NCBI GenBank assembly: GCA_964035575.1
Contig: OZ037923.1
Span: forward strand, 806,001-870,000
Length of the DNA: 64,000 bases
Origin: Rhynchopus sp. YZ270_cl-10
Taxonomy: Eukaryota; Euglenozoa; Diplonemea; Diplonemida; Diplonemidae
Reading direction: 5' to 3'
Below, one piece after another: positions 41,058-52,441 of this stretch. The notes under the pieces were generated by a model. It had not been told where the DNA came from, ran no database searches, and worked only from the letters and a program-made list of their open reading frames with translations. A program made the translations under genes and the position numbers. Position 1 is the stretch's first letter; the number at the start of each line of letters is the position of its first letter.

Positions 41058-41546
41058 TTAGAGCTTGCTCTGTGGGGGGAATGCCTTGTTGAAGGCAACA
41101 ATGTGCTGGTGCATGACAGAGCGCAGTGCGGTGGCACCCTTGTACGGGCGGATCATGACCATGAGGCTGGTGGCCTTCTTCGACTCGCCGTCCACAACGA
41201 ACATATCAACGCCGTCCACGTCGTACTGCTTGCCCTCGTGGTGCACAGTTGCCTTGAAGTGGAGAGTGACACGCGCAGTGTTTGATGGCGTGTCGGTGCC
41301 AACCATGATCTGGTGGTAGGTAAGCCCACGCAGCACCTTCGTCACAGACCGCAGCATGGGAACGTAGATCTTCGCGTCCTGGTACTCGGGGCGCAGGATC
41401 GGCGACCTGAAGGTGAAGGTCCCCTCAGCGGAGGTCAGCATGTTCTGGAACAGGTAGTCCTCCTCCTTGTTCTTGAAGCGGCGCACCCACTCTGCCGCAA
41501 ACTCGCTGCCGATCTTGTGCAGCTTCGGGTCCGCAATCATGTCCAT
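41058..41546 (-). CDS. NTF2-like protein with SKL terminus, paralogue 3
   Basis: 162 residues, the same protein as paralogue 2, with a coding sequence that appears identical except the stop codon (TAA here, TGA there). The start is MDMIADPKL at 41546; an in-frame ATG 47 codons upstream is rejected because both paralogues start here and the upstream sequence is AT-rich. PTS1 (QSKL) is present. Identity stops close to both ends of the coding sequence, so recent gene conversion or a short duplication is likely. Confidence 0.78.
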   Translation of the reverse strand: MDMIADPKLHKIGSEFAAEWVRRFKNKEEDYLFQNMLTSAEGTFTFRSPILRPEYQDAKIYVPMLRSVTKVLRGLTYHQIMVGTDTPSNTARVTLHFKATVHHEGKQYDVDGVDMFVVDGESKKATSLMVMIRPYKGATALRSVMHQHIVAFNKAFPPQSKL

Positions 41547-41978
41547 TTTGGTGTGTGTGGGTTTTTTTAAATACGTCTGTATGTGAAAATTTAGTTTCCC
41601 TACCTTCACTCCACTAAAACAAACATCACTACTTTTTTTTCGTATTTCGACAATCACCCCTCGTAGGGTCAGTGCACAGCGTCCCATAATTATACTTCAA
41701 AGAGACAGAAACCCTCGCATTTTTGTAAACTTAAAACGATACGACACACGGTGACCTTACCCATGGTTACACACTGTTTCGAAAAATGAAATTGTTTGAT
41801 TATAGACCACTATAACCTAGATACCAGCCACAATTTGTTTTTTTCTTCACAGGATGCTCAAAAGAGTTTCTAAAAAAATAGCAAAAAAGCTTTGCTACAT
41901 TTTGACACCATTTTGGTTAAGGTCACCCTACAAACAGTCCTCCATCCCCCCCCTTTCCCTCACCCCCTCCTCATCCCC
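41547..41978. other. Spacer between kinase and NTF2-like paralogue 3
   Basis: No gene seen. A 45-bp stretch at about 41788-41831 (ATTGTTTGATTATAGAC then CAGCCAC) recurs at 59352-59392 and marks another small dispersed repeat. Confidence 0.5.
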
Positions 41979-42920
41979 CTACCAAGAAGTAGGAGGGGCC
42001 ACTTCTTCATCCTTCCCTAGAGATTGCATCTCAATCTCATCGAGGATTGTTTCCGATAGAGGGAAGCCTCCCCGCTTTGCGAACAGATCGTAGTTCGAGA
42101 AGACTTGATGCGCCACTACCTCAGCCGGAGTAATCCGCTCCTCCTCCTCCGCCACAAGCAGCTTCTTGAACAGATCTACCACCTGCCCCCCCTTTTCCTC
42201 AAACACCTCCTCCAGCCTTGATGTCACAGACACTGGAGGGATTCCTTCCCATGCCACCTGATCCCTCGCCTCCTCTATACTGTCGATATACCCAAACGGC
42301 GGCTTCCCTGTAAGCAGCTCAAACAACAGAACCCCCAAACTCCAGGAATCGACTTTCGCCGTATCCCCTTTGCTGTACAGCACCTCAGGGGATTGCGCAT
42401 GGTATGCCCCGTATTGTGGTGCAGAAGCATTGGGGTCAAGCATTGTGCAATGACCCATATCGATCAGAAATACTTCACCCCGTTTGTTGAGGACAACGTT
42501 GTTCGCTTTGAGGTCACGGTACACAAAGTTATTAGCATGGATGTCTGAGAGGATTAGCGCGGTTTGGAGAACAATATGGAGGGCAAGACGTGGCTGGAGG
42601 TGTGGTGTACAGTAGAAGAGCTTCTCCACAGAGGTGCCGCAGATGAACCGTTTTATGAGGTACACCTTGCTGTTGGTGTCGTCAAAAAAGGTGCGTTCTA
42701 GATGGGCAATGCCGTCCACCTTTGCAAGCGCTGTCAAAGCAGATTTCTCTCTGTGCAAAGAAGCCGCATGTGTCACATCCGCCCCCTTCACACAATACAA
42801 AAACTCCCCAATTTTGCATGCATAAATCGCATTGCACTCCGTCTTATCAATCAAACAGGTGAACGGAATGTCCTCTAACTGAAGCTCTGAGAGCACCGTG
42901 CAGGGGCAGACTGCTTCCAT
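41979..42920 (-). CDS. Serine/threonine protein kinase
   Basis: 313 residues, consisting almost entirely of a kinase domain. The ATP-anchoring Lys is probably K45 (FLYCVKGADV) and its partner Glu58 is in HREKSALTAL. The catalytic loop is YRDLKANN (134-141, Asp136), with Tyr replacing the usual His. The metal-binding motif is DMG (154-156) in place of DFG, and SPE (177-179) stands for APE. The C-lobe follows with DSWSLGVLLFELLTGKPPF. No clear glycine-rich loop is visible in IDKTECNAIYACKIGEF. All catalytic residues are present, so it is probably active. The C-terminal lobe (YDLFAKRGGFP) resembles AGC/PKA-type ends loosely; the subfamily is not resolved. Confidence 0.85.
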   Translation of the reverse strand: MEAVCPCTVLSELQLEDIPFTCLIDKTECNAIYACKIGEFLYCVKGADVTHAASLHREKSALTALAKVDGIAHLERTFFDDTNSKVYLIKRFICGTSVEKLFYCTPHLQPRLALHIVLQTALILSDIHANNFVYRDLKANNVVLNKRGEVFLIDMGHCTMLDPNASAPQYGAYHAQSPEVLYSKGDTAKVDSWSLGVLLFELLTGKPPFGYIDSIEEARDQVAWEGIPPVSVTSRLEEVFEEKGGQVVDLFKKLLVAEEEERITPAEVVAHQVFSNYDLFAKRGGFPLSETILDEIEMQSLGKDEEVAPPTSW

Positions 42921-44160
42921 AGTAAATTGAGGTTTTGGTGACGGTGGGGGGGTTATTTTTTTTTGTGATTAGCCAAACGTGGGGGGAGAGAATGGCGTTT
43001 TTTTGTGTAATCGTTTGTGTAAAAGGTGTCAGGTTGTGGTGGATTATGAAAAAAGGATTTGAATGAGTATGGGGTATAACGGTACAAATGAGTGCCTTTT
43101 TTTAATATCTAACGGGGAAGGGTGGGAGAAGGGGGTACATGAAAAGAGAAAAAGAAAAAAAAAACTGCTAAGGCGAATGTGCTCTCTGTGCACACATCTT
43201 ACTACGCAAAAACACACACACACACCCCAAAACCGGCTAAGAGTGAAAGCTATTCACTCTGATTTTTTTTTTTTTGTCTATTTTTATAGTGTTTCATGTA
43301 CACATCTGTAGAATAATATCTGGTTTTTTTTGTTTGCTTTTTGTTTTGTTTTGTTTGTTTCGATTCCCCCTGCCACAAATTGTTGTCGGACCAATGAAGC
43401 AATGAAGCCACCAAATGCAATGACAACCGACAGATCTACTAGATTGGGGGAGAGAGAGAGAGAAAATCACGAATGGCGCGTTTTTTTTGTTTACAATAGC
43501 CCCAAACAGTGTTTGCGTCCAAAAAAAGGGCACCAAATTACGAAAAAAAAAGGGAAACATCTTCGGATGTGCCAAACTTATGTGGACGCCAAGTTTCTTA
43601 GACTAACGTACGATATACTCATCTACCGGCCCTATTGGGGAATGCGATACACACAAATCAATGGCATCGTTTTTTTTTTTTTTTTTTTGCATTTTGTTCC
43701 CCTCCAGCCACCCACTTCCTCACACCTACCTTAGAACATGTTTCTAAATATTTGTTTTTTTTGAAAACTTGGTTGTATTAGTGTAGACACCCGAGGATGA
43801 ACTCCACTATAATTGTTTTTTTTTTTTGCTTTCTTTTGAAAAAAGTCAACCATTTTTGATAACGTGCAATACTTGAGTATCACCATGTGAACCCCACATC
43901 ACCTCTCTTTTGCTCCCTTTTCTACAAAAACCCTCAAGATAATATCATTTCTATACAATACTTCAAATCTACTGGGGAGAGGGTTAAAATGAGTAGCTGA
44001 TACGGTGCTAAAACACAGCTCGGTCGAGAAAGAGAAAAAATCTAGCCAAAAAGGGGGGGATAAATTTGATTATTGTAAAAAACACTTCCGTGGAACACAA
44101 GCCAATACATCTACTAATAAACACCCCCATCAGAAACAAACTCCATTGTCCCTACTTTTT
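42921..44160. other. Gene-free spacer
   Basis: About 1.2 kb, AT-rich, with (GA)n near 43451 and a Rep-A copy at 43763-43810. No gene supported. Confidence 0.5.
43763..43810 (+). repeat. Rep-A copy, near consensus
   Basis: GAAAACTTGGTTGTATTAGT, ACACCCGAGGATGAACTCC, ACTAT. Confidence 0.8.
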
Positions 44161-47100
44161 TCACTGTCTTGCAGGGTGAGGCAGTGGGGAGGCCAACACA
44201 GTAGGACGTGATCCTGGACTGAGGAGGGTCTGTGGGCGTGATGTGGGGGTAGGTGGCTGCGAGCCGTTAGGGTTGAGTCCAGACATGCGGATGGGGAGCT
44301 GCGTCATGGACGCGAGGTCGCTGGTCATCTGTGCAATCTGCTGTTCTGCCTTCGCGAGCTGTGGTGGTGGCGGCAGCGACGAAGGTGTGAGGGCAGGGCT
44401 GGGCAGGGGTGTGGGGTGCAGCGACGTCTGCAGGGAGCTCTGCACGACAGGGCGTGGTGGGACTGCGGATGAGGCGAACAGAGGTGTGCCCACAGAGGAA
44501 GCATGACTGCTGGCAGGGAGCGAGGGTGGGAGGTGCACTGGGTGGTGACTGTACTGTGGCACATCACTACGTACCTCACTACGCATGTCCCGTACCTCAC
44601 GTACATCACGCACATCACGTACATCGCGCACCTCACGTACATCACTGCGCATGTCACGCATGTCGCGCACCTCACGCACCTCGCGACGCTGTTCCTCCCT
44701 CTGCTTCCGAAGACGTTGGTTCTCTGTCTCCACAGAAGCAAGCCTCTCCTGCAGCTGGCCCAACTCAAAGGAGTTGTCCTTCCGTATCTGGTGGTGCACT
44801 ACCGGTGGTGCGCGAGGGGGCGAGAGGCTTGGGACAGGCTGCTTCTGTTTGTAGGAGCGCGTCTGCAGTGAGAGAACCTCGTCGCGCGCTGCAGAGAGCT
44901 GCTGCTTGAGGTGCAGGTTCTCGGCCTCGCGGCGTGTGTCCTTCTCCTGCTCGTCGCGTAGGAGACGTTCGATGTCGTCAAGCATGCGCGTCTTCGCTTG
45001 GATCTCCTCCTGCACCTTCTTCGCCCACTCGCCCTTCGCACGCCGCTCGCCATCAAGACGCTCGCGCTCCCCGTCCAGCACCCCCACCTCGCTCTTCAAG
45101 CGCTCAACATGCATCTTCTCAGCCTCAAACCGGTGTGTCGTGTCGCGCAACCGCTCCTCAACGTCGTTCAGATCCATCTTCAGCTTCTTGGCTCGCGCCT
45201 CAGATTCGCTGGCAGCGGTTTGCAGGGTTCTGTAGTGGTGGTGGTGGTGGTGGTTGGTATGTGGAAATAACAGTTGTTTGATTATATATTTTCCTTCCTT
45301 CAAAACTTCACATTTAACGCTTTTGGTTTTTTGGGGAGGCACACAAGGTGCCAGGTTCTGTGATAGGCACGGAACCACCCCGCACCTGTTTGTCATGTTG
45401 TCATATTGTTTCCCGTGCAATACATAGGATAGGCCATTTGCAGCCGTAAACAAAAAGGAAAGAAAACGAAAAATTGGAGTGAACGGAAGCTGCTTAGCAC
45501 AGTCGCGGTACGAACATCGGTGGGTCAATAACTAAGGTGGGTTTTCGGATTTTGAAAAGCTAAGGTAGGTCATTGCCCCACCTTAGTCATTACCGCGACT
45601 GTAGACTTAAGCGCGTTGAAAACCTTGAAGAAAACATACTTTCTCAACCGCTCGCACCCATCATGGCTGTCGGAAACCTGCTGCAAGGTGGTGATCTGGC
45701 GTTTCATGTCTTCGATCTGTGTTTGGTGTTGGGTGGTTTTTACATCCAAAAAAAACTAACCCTCATTTGCTCAATCATTTTATGCTACTCACTTGCATCT
45801 ATGTCTTTTCCCTTGATCGCAGCCACTCTTTTGTACAAAAGGGTTTGATACATTATGAACACAAATTAATACAAAACCCCCATAGTTGACCGCTTCCTCT
45901 CGCCTTTAAGGAGTTCACGCAAGCGTGATGCCTCCAGGCTGGGACGAACCCATATAGTCAGGGGTCTTGCTGTGTATAACATTGGCACAAGACCTAGATA
46001 TGTGTTCGGGAGGGGATACAAATAATACAACCAAGAACAGTCATTTTTTATACCTGTGTTTCTCGCTGCTTCAGCTCTGCAGTGAGCTTCATGGTGACTT
46101 GGTCCATCTGTGCCTCGGCCTGGGACTGCTTGCGGCGTAGCATCTCAGCCTCTTGAATGGCGATGGAGCGTTGGTGTGCAGAGTCATCAAGGGTTTCCTG
46201 TGATGTGGTAATGAGGATTGAGCGTGCGTATTGAGGATGCCATCTTATGCACCCTTCTCTTTTTTTTTGTCTTTGTCTTTTTGATAATTTGCTGGATCAG
46301 TGTAGCTACCACTATAGACAGTCTTCACCAGGGTTGTTCCTTGTTCTCGGAAAAAACAGCAAAATTCTGGATTTATGTTCCCGTTTTTTTCCTTTTTTTG
46401 GGTGGGGTTTTTTGCCCTTTTTCGGGCTTTCCGAGCTCTACCCTCACTGTAGTGGGGTCATTTCGAGAAAATGGACAAGTTCTTGATTGATACAAATTTT
46501 GGTTACGACCACTAGTGAGTTGCTCACAATGCTAAATGAGTGTCAGAACTGTGATTCTGGGCCCACTTTAACCGCCCTTCGAAATTCAAAAAGGGGTCCC
46601 AAACCCGGGCGCGCTACACTCGCGCGGAACTTTTTGCAGCTTTGGTCTAGTTGCATTTTTGGCTGCAAAATGCAAGGGGACCCCCAAAGACGTTGGGAAT
46701 ATTATTTGGATGGGGCAGTGATTTTGTACCTGCATACACGCTCCCTCGCGGTAACCGCGTGCATGCCAATGAAGTGCTCTCTGGGGTTCGATAACCCGTG
46801 GAACCAGTGCTTCCGCCGATGAACGGTGAGGCGTTGCACTTCTCTTTTTGCGGAGCAAAAAATAATATAAATGGCGCCGCAGGCAAAAAATTTTGAGTAC
46901 AGTGTAAAAATCTAGCTTCCAACGAACCCTTTTTTGCAGAGCAAAAAATGAAAAATGGCGCCGCAGGCAAAAAAAAATTGGGGGTACAGCCCTGACGGTG
47001 CAGGATTTTGTTGTCAATTTTTTTTTTCTTGCCCCCTGAAAACTCTTGCTTTTGAGAGTTTCGACCATTTCACCACACTGGTGGTGTGTCACCCACAGTG

Positions 47101-50100
47101 AAACCCACTAGAAACCACAAGAAAGCCCCCCAAGGAAAAAAAGGAAAAAAAAAAAGGAAAAAAAAACTAAAATCCAGAATTTCATGTTCTCGGTCCCACT
47201 TAGGAACTTCCCTGGTCTTCACTGTGCATTTTTTTTTTTGACAACACACCCCCACCTACCTATTTCTCCTCCGCTGGACATAATCTGCCTAAAAAAATCT
47301 CCAATAAATCGACTCCACTGAGAAAAAGAAAATTGAAGTTATTGAATGCAGGCACCTCCGACTGACCCGCTGTACGATAGCACAAGAAAAAAAATACAAC
47401 CATGGTGTCATCGGAACCCTAATTCCCCTTTCTTCTCCCACCAGGGGGAAACCAGACAAAACCCCTCCCCCCCCCGAATTCCCTCCTGTACTTTTCCGTG
47501 AGAAAAATTCACAAATTATTACCCCATCCTCCCCCTCTCCCCCTCAGACATACCTGCGTGGCACTCTGCTGTGCTTTGAGCCTCCTCATCTCATTCAATG
47601 CCATGAGCCTTTCGTTCTCCGCCACCTGCGCACGCTCCGCCCCACGCCTCATCTCTGACGAATGCTGCAGCCTCTCCATCTCCAACCCACCCATCTCCGA
47701 CTCCAGCACACGGTTCCTCTCCTGCAGCCCCATCGCCCCTCTCTCCTGCATCCTCTGCAGATCCCTCACCTGCCCCCTACTGTTCACAAGCTCCTGCTCG
47801 AGACCCAACATCTCATTTGTCTTTGCATAAAGCTGAGCCTCACGCTGCGCCAACCTTTCCTTCAATAAATCCACATTGTCCAAATGCTGTATAGGGTAGG
47901 CAGACTGCAGCGGAGGCGACAAAGCAAGCTGTCCATTCCCAAACACAAAGGAGCGGTACCTAGAAAACATCAGATAATACGCCCCCTCAAGGTAATCCGA
48001 GAAGATCCGAGCACGGTCTGCTGCTTCACGCTCTTCAAGGCGAGAGAGATCTACATGCCCTGACGCTTCAACTTGCAGAACAGAACGACGGAGACGTGCC
48101 CGATCGGTTTCCAACTCAATCGCAAGATCGGTGTTCTGCGTCTTTAACATATCATTCTCACTCTGTTGAACCTGCAGCTGTAACTCCGTTTCTTGCAGGG
48201 TTGCTCTGAGAACAGAGAGCTGTTCTGCTGCTGCTTCGCACACCTGTTGTAATGCATGCGCCTCTCGGTCGGATGAATCTCTCCCTAACGCTTCAGCCTG
48301 CAAAGAGGCCTCTGCTTCATGCAAAGACGCACGCAACCCTGCAACTTGTGTCTTCAAATCTTCACTGCCTCCCAACATTGCACGATGCTTCATCAGCGCA
48401 TCATCACGTTGTTGTTCTGCTTTTAAAAGCTTCTGCTCTATATCCAAAAGATGCAAACTAATACTCCGGTTTCGATTCGTCAAATCCTCCTGAACATCAG
48501 CGCCTTGAGAGACCCGGGTTTCAAATAAAAGGGTTTGGAGCTGTTCAATCTTTGCCCCAGCGTTTCGTTCTAGAGTTTCGACCCTACGGTGATGCGAATC
48601 AGCTTCAATCTCCCTCTTCCTCCGTTCATTTTGCAGCTCTGTATCCCGAAAGGAAAGCTCCCTGCGAAGGGCATCTACCTCTAATCGATGCACTGCTGCG
48701 TCTTCAGGTCCTCCCCCTCCTCCACCTCCACCTCCACCTCCACCCGACAACACATACCGATTCTCCATACTACTAATCTGTCTCTCCAACTCCAGTATCC
48801 TAGAGTCCTTCAAGCCGACTAAGGCACTCAGATCATTGTGGAGAAGGCTTTCCTCTTCGTTTCTGAGGGGCGAAGAGAGCGGAATCGCAGCAGCAGCAGG
48901 GGACAATCCCAGAGGCGGGTAGAGCTCTTGATAAGCAGGCGCCAAAGCTGGCGGCTGCGGCGGTGGGGTCGCAGAAGGAACAGCAGCAGGTAACGCTGTA
49001 GGAGTCGGTGTATACGAAGGGAGAAGCATCGCTGTGACTACCATATCATCTGGTGGCCGAGGTGGGGAAAGAGATTTGACATGTTCCCCTGCCTGTTGTA
49101 CCGCAGATTCGCGAGGTGTACGAAGCGGGCTTCCATCTCTATTAATTCTGGTCGTCGGCGGGCTAAACGGAGGGGGTGAAGTGAAGGAAGCCGCCGGAGT
49201 TAATGTCGGCGCAACCGCTGTCGCAGCCCACCCCAACCCTCCTCTCCCCAGCCTCCCTGCAGCCAGCATCAACCCTACCGTCGCATCTAATTGAATCTGT
49301 TGCTGCGGAGTTAACGGCCCCTCCGCTTTGGACGTTCCTATCAACACTATTCTCGCTTCTCCAAAAGGGAATGCAGTGGACATAGAACCATCTGCTAGGG
49401 CTTGGGTCATATACACTGCCTTAGGTGGGGCAGACCCTGAAGATGGAACGGCAGGGGGTGCGACAACTCCGGCAATGACATCGTCTTCTTCAGAGTGCCC
49501 CATATCTACCTCATATGGGAGTAGAAGCAGTTCGAAACAGCTGTTTAAAATGCCGTGATGTGCTGGGCGGGGTGCTTTTCGGTAGGTTGAAGGGGGGGGA
49601 GGAGGGGCGATGAGGTCGTACGATTCCTCCTTTTTCTTGCGTGATGAATACGAAAAAGGGGTCGTCTGCGGGAACATCTCTGGGTCTTCACGAACAATTC
49701 TCGATGGAGACAATGGGACTCCATTGAACATTGAGGGGGCAGGGTTGTGTCCTGCACGCATTTCATGCTGGGATTGCACCTTCCGGAGGATTGGCTGTAG
49801 AATCGACGACGCGGTTTGAGTGTGGTCTGGGTGAATATCCGAGAGCACAACGTGAGCAACCTTCGCAGAAGTCGCCATCGCTGGAGGAACATTCGGCGGG
49901 GTTTTCAACACCAACAGATGCAAGCAAAAGGTCAACCGATGCATAGCCGGCTTGAAGCTTGATGACACCAACAATTTTGACACTGTCTTCATCACATCCG
50001 ACGCGGACGTCACATATAAATACTTCCCCGGCAATGCTGCCTCCACCTCACCCCACTCTAACTCGGGGGGTACATGCTGTCTCACAGACTTCAACAAATC

Positions 50101-50553
50101 GGTAGGCTTTGACTGTGTATTGATGTAACAGCAGAACCCCATTCTGACGGAGTAGCAGGCGCTGTCTGTTTTGCATTCTTCGACAATGCCGTCGAAGAGA
50201 CGGGTCACGACGCGGGAGATGAGGCCTTCGGTGCTGCCGTCTTGGCCGAAGAAGAAGCCGAGAGGGGAGTGGGCAGGGCGGTGGCCTATGCGGACGAAGG
50301 CACAGCTGGTGACACCGCGGAGAACGGAGGTGGCGTGTTGCTCAGCGTCGCGTACGACGTCGTCGATGGTGTGTGCTTGGGTGTAGTGGCGGTCCACATC
50401 GACGCGGCACTGCATGCTTTCACCTAGGTAGTCGAGCGTCAGACCTCCCGTGGCGGTGTTGGCATGCCCCTGTGATGTCTGTGAGAGCTGGAACATCGGT
50501 TCCGCATCCTCAGCATCGCTCGCGTCGATCGTCCACAAACATGTGACAGCCAT
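44161..50553 (-). CDS. Coiled-coil protein with degenerate kinesin-like head (four exons)
   Basis: Exons 50553-47554, 46197-46054, 45716-45640 and 45229-44161 join in frame to 1429 residues. Donors are GTATGT, GTATAA and GTATGT; acceptors all end CAG. Residues 1-210 resemble a kinesin motor with lost catalysis. GQDGSTEGLISRVVTRLFDG sits where kinesins have GQTGSGKT followed by GLIPR, so the P-loop Lys-Thr is gone. The parts YINTQSKPTDLL and YLYVTSASDVMKTVSKLL fit the segments that follow. Residues about 210-540 are Pro/Ser-rich low-complexity sequence with a Gly run. From about 545 on, long coiled coils run through all later exons, e.g. RLEEREAADRARIF and ETLDDSAHQRSIAIQEAEML. A run of VRDVRDVRDVREVRDM-type repeats and a Pro/Ser-rich tail end the protein. 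A cytoskeletal scaffold is likely. The kinesin link is an inference from motif order. Confidence 0.75.
45230..45639 (-). other. Intron 3 of the coiled-coil gene
   Basis: 410 bp, GTATGT donor at 45639 and CACTACAG acceptor; phase 2. It holds a (CAC/GTG)n stretch at the acceptor side. Confidence 0.8.
45717..46053 (-). other. Intron 2 of the coiled-coil gene
   Basis: 337 bp, GTATAA donor, CAAACACAG acceptor; phase 0. Confidence 0.75.
46738..46844 (-). repeat. Rep-F copy in reverse orientation
   Basis: Read on the minus strand: AAGTGCAACGCCTCACCG, CATCGGCGGAAGCAC, CGGGTTATCGAACCCC, AGAGAGCACTTCATTGGCAT. It is the one clear exception to the shared orientation of the dispersed repeats. Confidence 0.65.
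47336..47386 (+). repeat. Rep-D fragment
   Basis: GAATGCAGGCACCTCCGACT then GACCCGCTGTACGATAGCAC; only the first part of the long Rep-D. Confidence 0.6.
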
Positions 50554-51667
50554 TATATCAACACTGCACTGTGCATCACCTCAAAGAAAAACGGTGTCTG
50601 AAAAGGGAGGGTGTTGATAGGGTGGTGTGGATCTGGGGGTAAAAGAATAACATAAAATTAAAATAGAAGCAGTCAAAACAACCACAGCAGCTTGTGTACG
50701 GAGGAGTCTGCCCGAAAAGGACGGACTCAAAGGGTCAGGCGGACCCTCAATCATGTGGACTAAAAAGGAGGGGGGTTTTTTTTTGTACTTTGTTTTTGCA
50801 CAATTTTTGCAACAAATTTCCCAAACCCACACAACGATTTCTCCTAGGCTACTGTAGACGAAATAATTCAAAAAAAAATTCCTGCTTTTTTCAAACGTTG
50901 CAAGATGGATGGGCCTCACGGGGCTAAACACATCGCATCATTTTTTTTTTCTCCACAAACCGTTATCGGGTTGGGGAACTGCGGTTTCAAGAAAAGCACA
51001 CAAAAAAAAAATCAGAATTTGACTTGAAAAAAAAAAAATATCTGAATGGGCCTCACAGGGTTGTACATTCAGCAATTTTTTTTTTTCCTTTGAAGCAGGA
51101 CAGAAGGGCATATCCGGCGCAAATGAGTTGCGCAGCGGAAACCCTTGCCCACCTCACCCCCACCCCCACCCCCAGCGTTCTAAAATACGTATTGATTCAT
51201 ATTAATACGTACTCGTATGACATACTGTGGGTATTATAACGGTATCGATAACGTTATAACTGTTATAACACCCACAGTATGTCATACGCGTACGTATTAA
51301 TATGGATCAATACGTATTTTAGAACGCTGCCCCTCACCCCCCACCCCCCACCCCATTTCTCTCTGGCTCCACACCTGCAACCAAATGGCAAACCTCAGAT
51401 TTCCGCAGAAGGTTGGCGAGGGGGGAACAGTGAAAATAAAAAAGAAAAAGAGTTCAAAGATGAATATGCCTCACAGTGCATAGACATTAGGGGGGAACAA
51501 CCCCACCAAAAAAAACAAAACAAAAAAACAAACACAAAACCCCTTACGACGAATGCGTCGCTAACGCATTTTTTTCATCTTTTTCTCCAAAGAAATCTAC
51601 CCCCTTATCAGCTTCAAAATCACTCCCCTCTCCCACCTCCCATCACACCCCTCTTCGTTCATCCCGT
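50554..51667. other. Gene-free spacer with palindromic element
   Basis: No supported gene. Contains the element at 51173-51329 and several GAATGGGCCTCACAGG / GAATATGCCTCACAGTGC pieces that resemble the start of Rep-E-type repeats. Confidence 0.5.
51173..51329. mobile_element. Palindromic MITE-like element
   Basis: 157 bp; the two halves pair over about 60 bp (ends CAGCGTTCTAAAATACGTAT and its inverse), leaving a short AT-rich centre that also contains paired GTTATAAC motifs. It lies inside a C-rich tract (ACCCCC repeats on both sides), which hides any target duplication. No coding capacity. Confidence 0.75.
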
Positions 51668-52441
51668 TCACGCATCAGCACACCCTAGTCCTGCCTTGGC
51701 GATTGTAGCGTCTGCATAAAAGAAAGCAGTTTTCTTCTTTGTGATCAGATGTTCAGGACGCACTGTCGTGAGGGGCAGGAATTTTCCCGCGATGAATAGT
51801 TCTGCTACCAGCTTGTTGAGGTCCGAGCTGGACTCACTGAGCTTGGCAGGGTCGAACCAGCCTGCGTCAGCTATTTCATCTGTACAGAGGTTCAGCTGTT
51901 CACCTAGCGGCTCCAACAAACATATGAAGTACAAATCCGAACGGCCATGTGACAACCCATGTGACTGCCGCACCGCAAGCAAGCTTCTGAAGACACACTC
52001 CACCCCCGTCTCCTCCCGCACCTCACGTACTGCCGTATCAAAAAGGTCTTCACCCAGGTCAGCATGGCCACCAGGAAGCTTGAAGAACTTCCCCCTTTTC
52101 TCCTTTACCAACAACACCTTCCCTTCTTTGTTCACCGCGAACCCTGCGACACCGACTCGGTGGGTGGCAAAATCGGGGATTTTCGAATCACCTTTCCCAA
52201 GCCATTTTGTGAGCACCGCAGTTGTCCCGGTTGCATGATGGAAAACAAATCCTTTTTCACTCAAACCTTCAATAATCCTTGCGGCACGCATTGGAACGTA
52301 AATCCATTGAGATAAATACTCCTTTCCCAAAGGGGTTGAAAGGTGAGCAAAGAGGGAATCCGCGTCTTCAGGCCCGGTGGTTTGAATGACCTGGCTGTGG
52401 TGCGGGCCTGGTTCGACGATGAGACTGCGTCGTTGTGTCAT
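51668..52441 (-). CDS. Nudix hydrolase, NUDT6 (GFG1)-like
   Basis: 257 residues. Residues about 25-90 match the N-terminal module of the NUDT6/plant NUDT2-type group (YLSQWIYVPMRAARIIEGL, GFVFHHATGTTAVLTKWL). The Nudix fold follows from HRVGVAGFAV. The Nudix box is complete at 115-137 (GHADLGEDLFDTAVREVREE then TGV), including the Glu residues that bind metal, so it should be catalytically competent on a nucleoside diphosphate-linked substrate not predictable here. The start is the ATG at 52441 (MTQRRSLIVEPGP). An upstream in-frame TTG at 52564 would add a basic leader but is not an ATG and lies near a Rep-A copy. An upstream exon cannot be excluded. Confidence 0.85.
   Translation of the reverse strand: MTQRRSLIVEPGPHHSQVIQTTGPEDADSLFAHLSTPLGKEYLSQWIYVPMRAARIIEGLSEKGFVFHHATGTTAVLTKWLGKGDSKIPDFATHRVGVAGFAVNKEGKVLLVKEKRGKFFKLPGGHADLGEDLFDTAVREVREETGVECVFRSLLAVRQSHGLSHGRSDLYFICLLEPLGEQLNLCTDEIADAGWFDPAKLSESSSDLNKLVAELFIAGKFLPLTTVRPEHLITKKKTAFFYADATIAKAGLGCADA

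Larger units (their letters stand above)
46198..47553 (-). other. Intron 1 of the coiled-coil gene, repeat-laden
   Basis: 1356 bp, GTATGT donor and ACATCACAG acceptor, phase 0. It contains a degenerate Rep-A (about 46283-46317), the only inverted Rep-F copy (46738-46844), two copies of AAATGGCGCCGCAGGCAAAA (about 46868 and 46953), a Rep-D start (47336-47386) and a GC-rich GGTCCCAAACCCGGGCGCGC stretch. Confidence 0.8.
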
